A stretch of DNA of 64,000 bases from Monomorium pharaonis (taxonomy: Eukaryota; Arthropoda; Insecta; Hymenoptera; Formicidae). Made by a program: the position numbers and the translations under genes. Positions 1 to 11,591 of the stretch are shown piece by piece; positions within the stretch are counted from its first letter, which is position 1, and each line of letters starts with the position of its first letter. Under the pieces are notes generated by a model, which was given only the letters and a program-made list of their open reading frames with translations, ran no database searches and was not told the DNA's origin. The stretch is taken from positions 16,371,244-16,435,243 of the forward strand of contig NC_050470.1 of NCBI RefSeq assembly GCF_013373865.1, in the 5' to 3' direction.

Positions 1-186
1 AATACCTACACTTTTTGTCTGCCGTATCCAAAGCTTTCCAAATTCTTATTTTCTTACATTTACATGACTTCTTGGTTTAATTCAAACTACCTCCAGCTTT
101 TGTTTGAATTCTTTTATTTTTGACACCATGTATATAGAGGTTGCATTCGCTTTGGATTACTTATGCTGAAAGCGTTATTCTATTTT

Positions 187-275
187 TCATCTATGTATGA
201 TAAGTAACAAAAATATAATTACTAATAGTACTAATAGTACTAATTATATTTTTGTTACTTATCATACATAGATGA
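187..275. repeat. Perfect 35-bp inverted repeat (hairpin)
   Basis: The arms at 187-221 and 241-275 are exact reverse complements. The 19-base spacer is built from a 9-base unit, CTAATAGTA. The same unit recurs in broken form at 285-312. The rest of 1-700 is AT-rich and I see no gene in it. The structure looks like a small palindromic MITE or a slipped-strand product, and no terminal signature tells which. Confidence 0.85.
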
Positions 276-1735
276 ATAACAATATATTATACTAATAATA
301 GTACTAATATATCGTTCGCGCGCAATTGGCATCATGCACATCTTGTTACTTTTGATGAAAGAAGGATACACATACTGCCTATACGATGACAAATATATAT
401 AAATGTTAATGCTATGTAAAAATAGTGTATGTAAAGTAAAGCGAGCCGAAAGCCACAACGCTGCAAGTATGCTTACTTTCGACGATATTTTTGTTAATAA
501 TTAATCTTATCTTGGCGCGCGCTTTTATTTCCCGATCAGCCCGATAAACACATCCGTATTTATTTATTTTTAGTAATTAGTCATTTATAACTTATTGCAA
601 AAATGTCAAACAGGACTTTTTGATTTAATTTAGTGCGCTTTATCTAACCATAATGAATGATATACTAATTATCAAATACCGTACATAAATTTTTCAAATG
701 TTCTCAAAATATGCGATTAGTGAAGAAAATTTTAAATTTAAACGTATGCTTTGGAGACAAGTTAAAAATTTTTATTTTTAAATGTAAAATTATGTATTAT
801 GTATTATGTATTATGACTCATTAATAATTGCAGAATTCTTTCTAAATCTTATACATTATTGTTCTCTTCAAATATTTATTTATTATAATGTACGTATACC
901 AAATTATAGAGTACATCTGCGCCATTCAACGATGTAAGAAAATCAAATGCATTAATGCTACTGGCTTTAGGAAGAGTATAAATAATTGTATAAATAATTA
1001 CTATAATGGATTAGTATTTACATATTTTTTTATCGTTCTTTCTAATGTTTTGTTCCGCGCTTAATGATGATAAAAATTGGACTGACTCTTTAAGCTAAAT
1101 TGTGCGAACGCAGAATAATTCGCGTATTGTTATTAATTAATTTCTCATTTTTATGGTAGAGAATATTTTTGTACAATTTATCATACTGTATCCGTATATG
1201 TGCGTTGTCAAGATTACTCTTGGACATCTATATTCTGTTCAGTGAAAGAATAATCTCGAAGCGTGTAAGAAAAGCGAAAGTAAAGGAATGGGAGCGTGAT
1301 AGAACAAGAACCGGCGAGAAAAATTCAACGTGACTCGGTACAAGGGTAATTTATGCTTAAAATGTTAGTATTATTCTTAATTATGAGATAGCTCGATTGG
1401 CAGAAGGCAGTCTGGGGGCTGGAAGCGTGAGTAAGCGACCAAACATGCAAATTTTGAAGGAAAAAACGTGATAAGGTACAAGGCTGAAAATTGGTATTTA
1501 CATTGTTTTTGTAAATGTAATGAAGGAAAAAAAATTGGCAGAAACGTAGGTGGAGGCTGATGAATTGGCAGAAGTCATCAACGTTATAAAAAAATTACTG
1601 AAAAATACGTGATAAGGTACATCTGTTAATTTGCATATTTACTTCTAAGGTAATATAAAAACTGTATGTAAATCGGCAGAAGTAAAAACGGAAGAATAAT
1701 ACTGAAAAAGTTGATGAAATGTGTGTATAACGAAG
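276..1735. other. AT-rich non-coding DNA with decayed array copies
   Basis: No supported gene. Degenerate copies of the downstream array motif, an AAACGTATGCTTTGGAGAC-like segment, appear near 740-770, and the GTACATCTGCG motif appears near 910. From about 1440 the phrases 'gtgataaggtaca' and 'ttggcagaa' recur, so the array decays gradually at its left edge instead of ending sharply. Confidence 0.5.
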
Positions 1736-4700
1736 GAAAACCGTATAACGCATGCTTTGAGGACAATTAAAAAATTCCTGTGAATGTGAAGTTTATAATT
1801 TATCAACTTCTGCCCTCCAAATTTGCTTATTATGTACATGTATATATTGAATTAGTGTACATCTGTGTCTTTCGGCGAGAAAGGTTGGTTCGACACAATT
1901 GTTGTTCTAAAACAAGTTTTCCATGTGTCTACAGCAATAATTGTGTTGAACTGTCTTTTTTTGCCGAATGATGCAGATGTACTCTAAATCAATATATATG
2001 TATACATATATAATAAACAAATTTTAGTGAGAGGAGTTGATAAATTATACATTTTACGTAGACAGTGAGAACTTTTTATTTGTTCTCAAAGCATGCGTTA
2101 TAATGTTTTCCTCATGTATACTCATTATTTGGGGAATATTACAAAAGCGAGCGCAGTTTTCTTATCATTTAGATGAGTCAAGTCGTTGAAAAAAGCCGTA
2201 AGAGTTTTATTATTGAAATAACATATTGTCGTTGTTTATAATTTTTTCCCCAAAACTTTTCTATGCGATTAGAACAATAAAAGTGTCCAACTGTTTTTTC
2301 TTGCCGAATAACGCAGATGTACACTAAATTAATATATACATGTATATAATGAATGAATATTTGGGGAAATAGTTGATAAATTATACATTTTACGAACACA
2401 GTGAAAATTTTTTATTTGTCCTCAAAGCATGCGTTATAAGGTTTTCCTCAAATAATCGCATACTATGAGGACTTACAAAAGTGAGTTTTTATACCATTTA
2501 AATGAATCAAGTAGTTGAGAAAAACTGTAAATGCGTTGTTATGGAAATAGAAATATAAACCATTATATATTGGTTCCATAACAACGCTTTTGCGGCTTTT
2601 TTAATTACTTGATTTATTTAAATAATAAGAAAACTCACTTTTGTAATAGTCCTCATAATATGCGATTACTTGAGGAAAACCATATAAGGCATGCTTTGAG
2701 AACAATTAAAAAATTTCCGCTGTGAATGTAAAATGTATAATTTATAAACTCTTGTCCTCCAAATTTGTTTATTATGTACACGTATATATTGAATTAGTGT
2801 ACATCTGTGTCTTTCGGCGAGAAAGAACGGTTCGACACAATTATTGTTCTAAAACTAGTTTTTCATGTGCTTATAGCAAGAATTGTGTTGAACTGTCCTT
2901 TCTTGCCGAATGATGCAGATGTACACTAAATCAATATATATATGTGTGTATAATGAAAAAATTTTAGTGGGAGGAGTTGATAAATTATACATTTTATGTA
3001 GACAGTGAGAACTTTTCATTTGTCCTCAAAGCATGCGTTATAATGTTTATCAAGTATTCTCATTATTTGAGGAATATTACAAAAGCGAGCGCAGTTTTCT
3101 TATCATTTAAACGAATAAAGTCGTTGAAAAAAGCCGTAAGAGTTTTATTATTGAAATAACATATTGTCGTTGTTTATAATTTTTTTCCCAAAACTTCTCT
3201 ATGCGATTAGAACAATAAAAGTGTCCAACTGTTTTTTCTTGCCGAATAACGCAGATGTACACTAAATTATTATATATATGTATATAATGAATGAATATTT
3301 GGGGAAATAGTTGATAAATTATACATTTTACGAACACAGTGAAAATTTTTTATTTGTCCTCAAAGCATGCGTTATAAGGTTTTCCTCAAATAATCGCATA
3401 CTATGAGGACTTACAAAAGTGAGTTTTTATACCATTTAAATGAATCAAGTAGTTGAGAAAAACCGTAAATGCGTTGTTATGGAAATAGAAATATAAACCA
3501 TTATATATTGGTTCCATAACAACGCTTTTGCGGCTTTTTTAATTACTTGATTTATTTAAATAATAAGAAAACTCACTTTTGTAATAGTCCTCATAATATG
3601 CGATTACTTGAGGAAAACCATATAAGGCATGCTTTGAGAACAATTAAAAAATTTCCGCTGTGAATGTAAAATGTATAATTTATAAACTCTTGTCCTCCAA
3701 ATTTGTTTATTATGTACACGTATATATTGAATTAGTGTACATCTGTGTCTTTCGGCGAGAAAGAACGGTTCGACACAATTATTGTTCTAAAACTAGTTTT
3801 TTATGTGCCTATAGCAATAATTGTGTTGAACTGTCCTTTCTTGCCGAATGATGCAGATGTACTCTAAATCAATATATGTATACATATATAATAGACAAAT
3901 TTTAGTGGGAAGAGTTGATAAATTATACATTTTACGTAGACAGTGAGAACTTTTTATTTGTTCTCAAAGCATGCGTTATAATGTTTTCCTCATGTATACT
4001 CATTATTTGGGGAATATTACAAAAGCGAGCGCAGTTTTCTTATCATTTAGATGAGTCAAGTCGTTGAAAAAAGCCGTAAGAGTTTTATTATTGAAATAAC
4101 ATATTGTCGTTGTTTATAATTTTTTCCCCAAAACTTTTCTATGCGATTAGAACAATAAAAGTGTCCAACTGTTTTTTCTTGCCGAATAACGCAGATGTAC
4201 ACTAAATTAATATATACATGTATATAATGAATGAATATTTGGGGAAATAGTTGATAAATTATACATTTTACGAACACAGTGAAAATTTTTTATTTGTCCT
4301 CAAAGCATGCGTTATAAGGTTTTCCTCAAATAATCGCATACTATGAGGACTTACAAAAGTGAGTTTTTATACCATTTAAATGAATCAAGTAGTTGAGAAA
4401 AACTGTAAATGCGTTGTTATGGAAATAGAAATATAAACCATTATATATTGGTTCCATAACAACGCTTTTGCGGCTTTTTTAATTACTTGATTTATTTAAA
4501 TAATAAGAAAACTCACTTTTGTAATAGTCCTCATAATATGCGATTACTTGAGGAAAACCATATAACGCATGCTTTGAGAACAATTAAACAATTTCCGCTG
4601 TGAATGTGAAATGTATAATTTATCAACTCCTGCCCTCCAAATTTGTTTATTATGTACATGTATATATTGAATTAGTGTACATCTGTATCTTTCGGCGAGA

Positions 4701-5290
4701 AAAAACGGTCCGACACAATTATTGTTCTAAAACTAGTTTTCCATGTGTCTACAGCAATAATTGTGTTGAACTGTCTTTTCTTGCAGAATGACGCAGATGT
4801 ACACTACAAATCAATATATATATATGTATATAATGAACAAATTTTAGTGGGAGGAGTTGATAAATTATACATTTTACGTAGACAGTGAGAACTTTTTATT
4901 TGTCCTCAAAGCATGTGTTATAATGTTTTCCTCAAGTATTCGCATAATTTGAGGACTATTATAAAAGCGAGCGCAGTTTTCTTATCCTTTAAACGAAACA
5001 AGTCGTTGAATAAAGCTATAAAAGTTTTGTTATTGAAATAACAACATATAGACGTTGTTTATAATTTTTTTCATAACACTTCTCTGTGCGCCTAGAACAC
5101 TAAACGTGTTCAACTGTTTTTTTTCATCGAATGACGCAGATGTACACTATTTTAATATATACATGTACATATATAACGAATGAATATTTTGGGAAAGAGT
5201 TGGTAAATTATATTTTACATACACAGTGGGAATATTTTTTATTTGTCTTCAAAGCATGCGTTATAAGGTTTTCTTTAAGTAATCGCATAA
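1736..5290. repeat. Tandem array, ~939-bp unit with inverted sub-modules
   Basis: The block starting GGAAAACCRTATAA at 1736 recurs at about 2675, 3613 and 4552, giving a period of 938-939 bp and nearly four units. Each unit contains one forward and two reverse copies of a roughly 200-bp sub-module. The sub-module is marked by GCATGCTTTGAGRACAA, GTGTACATCTG and TTCGGCGAGAAA, or their reverse complements. Dyad centres fall near 1922 and 2560 and again in later units; the second is the hairpin AACGCNNTTGTTATGGAA / TTCCATAACAACGC. Short open frames occur on both strands but use GTG-type starts and mirror one another because the DNA is palindromic, so I do not call genes. The adjacent units 2675-3612 and 3613-4551 are almost identical, which suggests recent unequal exchange. 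Confidence 0.85.
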
Positions 5291-7149
5291 TTTAAGGATT
5301 ATGAGGCACCTCTACTGACGGAGTATTTGCGGGATGCCAGAGGCGAAAGCTTCTCCTCCCCCTCCCGTGTACGCGTGTGTGTGCCCCTCTGAATGCTGGA
5401 TTTTGTCTAATAATATTTTATATACATAAATTTTATTTAGGAAGATAATAGATTAGAAATGCAGCAAATATAATTTATTCGAGATGATATAGAGATGTCG
5501 CTTTACTTGCAATTTTATTGTCGACAAATCCGGAAATATAAACAAAGGGCTGACAAAGATGCACGGTTCGGAACTTATAACGGCCTGCCAGAGATCGCTA
5601 TCGCCAACGCACCGCTTTGATCCTGCCGCCGAATAGATCGTTGCCGCGACGCGGACACATTAAAGAAAATACAGAAGCATTAAAGTTTCCTACATTTAAA
5701 TACATTTTTCAGTTTTATGAATTATGTGTCCAATACATTTAGTCTTTAAGCGTAAACCTAAATTGGCTAGATGGCAATACCGCTACGTCCTGAATTTTAC
5801 AAAGTGGGAGTGAAACCAAGCAATAGGAGATCACCCTGCGTTAATAGATACAGGGTTTCAAACAGTCTATTAACGCGGGGCTTCACTATATCGAAAGAAA
5901 CTGCAAGAGCGTTATGTAAATAACAACATATATTCGTTGTTTGTACATTTCTTCCTATACTTCTGTATGCGGCTAGAACGATAAGTGTATTGGATCTTTC
6001 TCGCCGAATGACGTAGATGTACACTAATTCAATATATACATTTGTTTAGTAAACAGATGTTTGGAAAACAGTTGTTAAATTACTATCGAATCGTGTCGAT
6101 AATGGGGGAGGGGGATGAATACCAATTTTAACTGAATATCGTACATCTAACATCGGATAGTTTGGACACAGTGATTTCTATAAGAATTTAATTCGCGAGC
6201 ACCTGCGTTAATCGGCCTTCATTATTTTACCTAAACTTTTTAAGAAAATAGATCTACTAGAGTAAGATTGATTTTACTCTTTGAAGGGGTGGGATATTAA
6301 TCCCCCTCCCCTAAAATTCACCAATGTGTTAAATCACATTTTACATATCTGGATATTTATTTGACCACAAAGCATGCGTTATAAGGATTTCTTCAAGTAA
6401 TCGCATAATATGAAGACTATTGTAGATGTTTAAAAATTAGTGTATTACCCGAATTATCTAAATAAGTGAAGAGAGAGAGATAGAGAGAGAGAGCAGACTA
6501 AACTTTAAGTAAAAGACTACTATTTTACGGTATGTCACGGTTTACCATTACTTAATTTTTCACGAATTTTTATTCTAGAATTTTATTATAATTGTTATAT
6601 GGGTGTTATAAACATTAAAAATGACCTAAAATTTGAATCATTTTAGCACACCCTACATATACATATAATAGATAAATTAGTCTTTCAAGTATGTGATTAC
6701 TTTAAGGATGATCTTCAATTTAAGTGCATGTTTTAAGGACAATTTAAATACTTCCATTGTATATATGAATCGCATAATTCGGGAACTGTCCTCGAAATAT
6801 TCATTTATTATGTATGTAGTTGTCCTCGAAGTATACCATTAATATATGGAACACCTCAAATTTAAACGCATGCTTTGAGGACAAGATAAATATTCTTCTA
6901 TAAATTTCTTTTTATATATAAAATGTATGATTCAAGGACAGTCCTCGATGTATTCGCTTATTATATATATAATACTGCCCCCAAAACATGCATTGTGTAT
7001 AAAAAATTTATTAACTTCATAATTATTCTTTTATATAGAATTTAATTGCTTGGATTATCCTATTATAGTTGTATTACACACGATTACGCTAAAAAAGAAG
7101 TATGTCTCAAACTATGCGTTTGACATATATATATATATATATATAGATA
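5291..7149. repeat. Decayed right flank of the 939-bp array
   Basis: Diverged reverse sub-modules remain at 5930-6065 and near 6362-6420 (CAAAGCATGCGTTATAAGG), and forward ones near 6680-6900 (AAACGCATGCTTTGAGGACA). A G+C-richer insert at 5300-5400 (CTGACGGAGTATTTGCGGG followed by a GT run) resembles sequences at 24797-24855 and 57975-58100. A second G+C-rich patch at 5560-5660 is unidentified. Microsatellites: GA-rich at 6466-6494 and TA at 7125-7146. No gene seen. Confidence 0.5.
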
Positions 7150-7961
7150 TGTAACGGACCGTACTTCTTACGCGGACTTTTTAGCTCGCCGGGATCGGGT
7201 GTAGGAAAGGTCCCTGAGACAATAGACTTGTTTCTTTTAACTCAAAAAACTTATAATATATTTTAACTCAAATGTATTTACAAGTATGTACAAGAAATCT
7301 TTAGAGAACGTGTCTCTCGATAGAAACAGCTGTTCGCCGGTCGCGTGTGTGTATTTGATGACGGTCGCGGTGTGCAGCGGGCAATGCCCCGAGACGAGAG
7401 GCTCGAGCTTCGTGGCGCGGCGAGGTGCGCGGTGCGGCGGACGGTAATTGCCGGTGCCCGAGATCAGAGGTGCGCGGTACGAGACGCGAGACGGATCGTG
7501 TTTTGACGTTTCGGCGTTACATGTACAGAGTTTAACAGCGTGCTGGAATAGCGGCGTCGATCCCGAGAATTCTCGGGGAAAACGAAGAACACTCCACCTC
7601 GAGGCAGAGAACGCTCTACCCTAAGCACTGGTTTCGCAGCTTCTCTTGGTCGTATTCTGGCGGAATCAGAGTACCAGGATACGGTCGGATCGAGAAGTGT
7701 AGCAGCCTCCACCGGAGCGGCCTTTTATACCCGCCCGGGTGGAGGATCGGAGATCCTCGTGGATCTTCGGTTTTCCCTGTGCTCGCTCTCTCCCAAGGAG
7801 ACTGGGAGAGCACGGCGAAAAACGCGGAGCGGAGACGATGGTCGTCTTGATGCTCTTTTTATGTGGCGATTAGGACGGGCCGGTGCCCGTTTTGCGGCCC
7901 GGCAGGTGTCCGGCCGGGCCGTGCGCGGTCGGTGATGCCGGCGGACGGAAGGTTCGTTACA
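7150..7961 (-). mobile_element. Solo LTR-like element, 812 bp
   Basis: It begins TGTAACG and ends CGTTACA, the TG...CA inverted termini of an LTR. Read on the minus strand it has a TATAAAAGG promoter box (plus strand about 7719-7728) preceded by GC-rich sequence, so the LTR is oriented minus. The plus-strand half contains repeated phrases such as GGCAGAGAACGCTCTACCCT. No target-site duplication is visible in the AT-rich flanks. A second diverged copy is at 8531-9255. It is probably a Gypsy-group LTR, but with no internal pol sequence beside it the superfamily is an inference. Confidence 0.65.
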
Positions 7962-8139
7962 TTTTAATAAAAATATCAAATTAAGATATAGTAATAATGA
8001 ATGTATACAGGCATCTAGAATCATATACACTAAATTATTTGCTACAAAAAGTTAACCTCAAAGATCAACACTTTTAATACTTATAATAGGTCCATTAGAC
8101 TACAGTGTCTATTGCGGATATTGGTTCCAATATACACAA

Positions 8140-8400
8140 AGACAGTGCAAGGAAAATAATAGTCAAAGCCATAGGCGACACTAACATAATTATACTCAAC
8201 GATGGAGCTTCGACACTACTTTACGTCCCCAGGCTTCAGAAAATCTATCATTGATTTAGCACTGGCGTCGCCTAGAATAGCCAATAAATGCAATTTTGAA
8301 ACAGAAGATGACTGCTGGACAATGACTATTATTCTATTATCATTAATATCGAAGGTAGTATCAATCTCAAAAGTAGATTCAACTATAAACTTTCATTAAA
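8140..8400 (+). pseudogene. Decayed LINE endonuclease (EEP) fragment
   Basis: Translated in two frames on the plus strand, the region reads KAIGDTNIIILNDGAST, then after a frameshift SPGFRKSIIDLALASPRIA, then a Cys and a D/W-containing stretch. This matches the layout of the C-terminal part of non-LTR retrotransposon endonucleases (LNDG.PT ... S.IDLALASP ... SDH). The final SDH catalytic motif is not recognisable. The fragment lies between two related LTRs. An R1/I-group LINE is the likeliest source; the clade is uncertain. Confidence 0.55.
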
Positions 8401-8530
8401 ATCTCAACACCTCAAGCAACTAATCATTAATTTAGCTTGACAACTTTTCTCAATAGTAAGCCAAGCGTTAAAAGATGATTTCAGTTTTGAAATATACAAC
8501 ACACTTGTCGAAAACATAAAAAATCATAAT

Positions 8531-9252
8531 CGGCGGGCAATGCCCTGAGGTGGCAAGCCGAGCTTCGTGACGCGGTGAGACGTGCGGCGCGGCGGACGGT
8601 AATTGCCGGAGCCTCGAGTTCGGTGGTACGCGGTATGAGACGTGAAGCGCGGTGTGTTTTGACGTATCGCGCGGTGATTTCGGATTTTGTCGTGACTCAG
8701 GAACGCCGGCGTCGATCTCAAGAATTCTAGAGGGAGGCGGAGAACACTCCATCCCGTTGTGTTCGAGCCGGTTAATTAGGTGTTAAGGAAGATCCGTAGC
8801 CAAGAACTCTCGGCGAAGGCAGAGACGCTCTACCCTCTGCTACGGGATCGTAACTGGGAGTCTTAGATGCAAGCGGTACCAAGAGCTCTTGATTAAGGCA
8901 GAGAACACTCTACCCTAATTACCGTGTCGCAGGAAGTTTCTCTTGGTCGTATTCTGGTCGGGAGTGGAGTATTAGTATACGGTCGGATCGAGAAGTGTCG
9001 CAGCCTCCACCGGAGCGGCTTTTTATACCCGCCCGGGTGGAGAATCAGAGATCCTCGTGGATCTTCGTTTTTCCCCATGCTTGATCCCTTTTGTGGAGGC
9101 TGGATGAGCAGCGGGGAAATACGCGGAGTGGAGACGAAGATCGTTTCGACGCGTGTGACAAAGATTAGGACGGGCCAGTGCCCATTTTGCGGCCCGACGG
9201 GTGTTCGGCCGAACCGTGCGCGGTCGATGATGCCGGCGGACGGGAGGTTTGT

Positions 9253-9255
<3 letters not shown>
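8531..9255 (-). mobile_element. Second, truncated copy of the 7150 LTR
   Basis: It aligns with 7378-7960: shared phrases include GCGGGCAATGCCC, GGACGGTAATTGCCGG, CGGTCGGATCGAGAAGTGT and GATGCCGGCGGACGG. The terminal TGTAAC end is missing at the left, and the right end stops at GTTAC directly against a TA run. It carries two or three copies of a GCAGAGAACACTCTACCCT-like unit where the first copy has fewer, so the two LTRs differ by internal expansion. The minus-strand TATAAAAAG box is retained near 9020-9028. Confidence 0.65.

Positions 9256-9303
<48 letters not shown>
9256..9303. repeat. (TA)n microsatellite
   Basis: A nearly pure TA run separates the truncated LTR from the foldback-element arm. 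Confidence 0.9.
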
Positions 9304-9308
<5 letters not shown>

Positions 9309-10270
9309 CTGAACAAAATTAAAGGCACAAAAGTTTGAAATAGCGCCAAGTTTGTAAAAGTTGAACAAAAAATCTGAATTTTTTGTGTGATGTAGCCTGA
9401 AATGCCGACTTGACCCCTGCAAAGTATCTTCGCTGTAGGTCCAATAGTTTCAGAGTTGCCCTTCGAAGCAACGTCCTGTAAAATAAAAGTTATAAAGTTG
9501 CAGTTTGGAAGATACAAGGCAATTTGATACGGAAAACCGCCCGGAAAAAATCAGAAATGGATTATGTTGGTTCTGTAAATGTCCCCTTGGAATATCCTTA
9601 GTGCTTCCTGACACTCCTATCCCTTTTCAATTCTGATTCGCAACTCCTTCGTTCTAACAGTGGAGACAGCGTTTTGTGTCGCGTCCGTCTATCCGAGGAC
9701 AACTCTTTAACACCGCTCGATTTTAAAACTGTTAAATTTCAATTTCCCACCCTTCTATGACCCCTACTATCTCACAAGGACGGGTTGAACAACCACTCCT
9801 AACACTAATCAGCGCTCGCAGGTGCCTTCATGCGTCTGAAAAATTTGGAAATGGGCTAAATCGCACCCGTAAATATTTCTGGTATTCCTCCCTGACCACG
9901 CATGAAATCCACCCCTTTCATTTTCTACCTGCTACTTCTTTAATCGGACAGCAAGTCGCGGTTGCGCCAGGCTACAAGTGATCGCTTCAGAGCACAACTT
10001 GCATTCGAGACCAAAAAATTCGTTGTTCTCCAGCCATGTTGTTTTCATCCCCTCTTTGTATTAGTTTCCTTTCCTCCTTAGATTTTCTCTATGTGCATCT
10101 TTCTTTGTTTTCATGCCTCTTCCAGCTGACTCTTCATCTGCATTCTCTTTGTTTCTGATTGCCTTTTTCGTTTCCTCTGAAAAACACATTACTTTTCCGT
10201 GTACTCTTTCATATCTCCTCCATACTTATTGTTTATGGGACAGCGAAACATTGTTAAAGCAAAACAAAAA
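9304..10270 (+). mobile_element. Single arm of the foldback element found complete at 34842
   Basis: It starts AAACTACTGAACAAAATT and follows the left arm of the 34842-37188 element throughout: AAAAATCTGAATTTTT, GCGTTTTGTGTCGCGTCCG, GGTGCCTTCATGCGTC, CGGACAGCAAGTCGCGG, and finally GGGACAGCGAAACATTGTTAAAGC. The second arm is absent. On the minus strand about 10020-10200 keeps a remnant of the short lysine/glutamate-rich reading frame described at 35792-36025. Confidence 0.75.
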
Positions 10271-10903
10271 AATTGAAAACACAAATTTAATGCTCTAAAG
10301 CAATGCGTCTGTATAAAAAACAAAGCAAATGAGAAACAAAACATGACTCACAAAATGCATGTTGCCGACAAGGAAAAGAGCGGTTTCGGTGGACAAAAAA
10401 GGTAATATTTCATTTAACACCAAGAAAAATAAAGAGAATGTAAAAAATAAAGAGCCTGGAGGATAATAGATGGGTTAAGATATGCTGGAGAGAAAAGGAA
10501 AAGGAAGGTTGGCAGGACTTGTATGGTATTGAGAGAGAGAAATATTATAATAGAAAACGGTTGGAGCACGAGGGCAATAGATACGCTAGGAATAGAGGAT
10601 AGGAGAAATTTTACTAAGGTATTGGAGAGTAGAGATAGTGATGTACAAAGGCAAGAGGAAGATACAGGGCGCGTTTAGCAGTAGGCGCAATAGGCGCGCG
10701 CCTAGGGCCCCCAACTCTTCGGGGCCCCCAAATGTTCTATCGAAATTGCAAAATCGGGTACTGCTCCTCCCTGCAAAATGATATTTTGTATATCTTTTGG
10801 TAGAAGGATTTGCCATTTTATGCTAAATTGAGATCATTTTTGGGGATTTATTTTGTAGTAACTTCCGGTAATACAAGACTTTTGCAGCCCCGTAATTAAC
10901 TAT

Positions 10904-11007
10904 GTGTGCTTTCCAGCAAGCGACACAGTGTCCATTAGTGCGAGAAAGAATTTATCAGTGTGTCTGACTCACACTAGTGTTACACTGTGTCTTGCTGGAA
11001 AGCACAC
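10904..11007. repeat. Long imperfect hairpin inside the hAT element
   Basis: The arms GTGTGCTTTCCAGCAAG (10904 on) and CTTGCTGGAAAGCACAC (to 11007) pair over roughly 36 bp with one bulge; the loop is about 30 bp. It lies in the 5' non-coding region of the hAT. It could be a nested palindromic MITE or a subterminal structure of the transposon. Confidence 0.75.
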
Positions 11008-11357
11008 TAATTTCTTCGTCGGTGCGCTTTTAAATATTCAAACTTTCTTTGAGACGATGGGAGAATGGCGCGCTGCCGCCAATTAACGGCGAAGCGCAAT
11101 GCGTATGCATCCGAAAATCGGGGAATTCCGAACGTCAAGCGCTGCGCTGCGCTTTTGTTTTCTGCTCGCCGCTCGTAACCAAGCAAAAGATACGCATGTT
11201 GATGAGCTGTCGTTACATATTTGTTAGACATATCGTTTCCAGTTTTATACACACTGAAAGGATATTTGATATTTTGATTAATATCTCTTATATTCAGCGT
11301 CTTCCACTGCAGGCCAGAAGAGAAGGTAAATAAAAATATACATTTTAATTCTGAGCT

Positions 11358-11575
11358 ATTTTACGATTATTGATAAATTATTTACAAGCGAGGATTTTCC
11401 GACGAGCCTGAGCGAGTTGGTTAGTATTTATTTTTTCTTTTATTTTGTAGTTTAATTACATTCGTTCTTTACGATTACTGATAAATTAATTACAAACAAG
11501 CATTTTCTGACGAGCCTGAGCGAGTTGGTTAGTACTTATTTCTCTTTTCATTTTGTAGTCTAATCATACTTGTTC
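11358..11575. repeat. Tandem duplication (~115 bp) upstream of the hAT ORF
   Basis: The block TTTACGATTAYTGATAAATT...GACGAGCCTGAGCGAGTTGG...TTTTGTAGT occurs twice in a row with a few differences. It lies between the hAT 5' end and the first ATG at 11592. TTTTGTAG at each end looks like a splice acceptor, but nothing else supports splicing. Confidence 0.75.
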
Positions 11576-11591
11576 ACGTCAAGACAAAACA

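Noticed and set aside
1780..4791. Repeated 63- to 76-codon frames on both strands of the array, with very similar peptides
   Set aside because: They start at GTG-type codons, recur because the DNA itself is repeated and palindromic, and show no protein-like composition; treated as satellite.
7464..8030. Several Arg/Pro-rich minus-strand frames
   Set aside because: They lie in and across the edge of a G+C-rich LTR and have no gag or pol resemblance.
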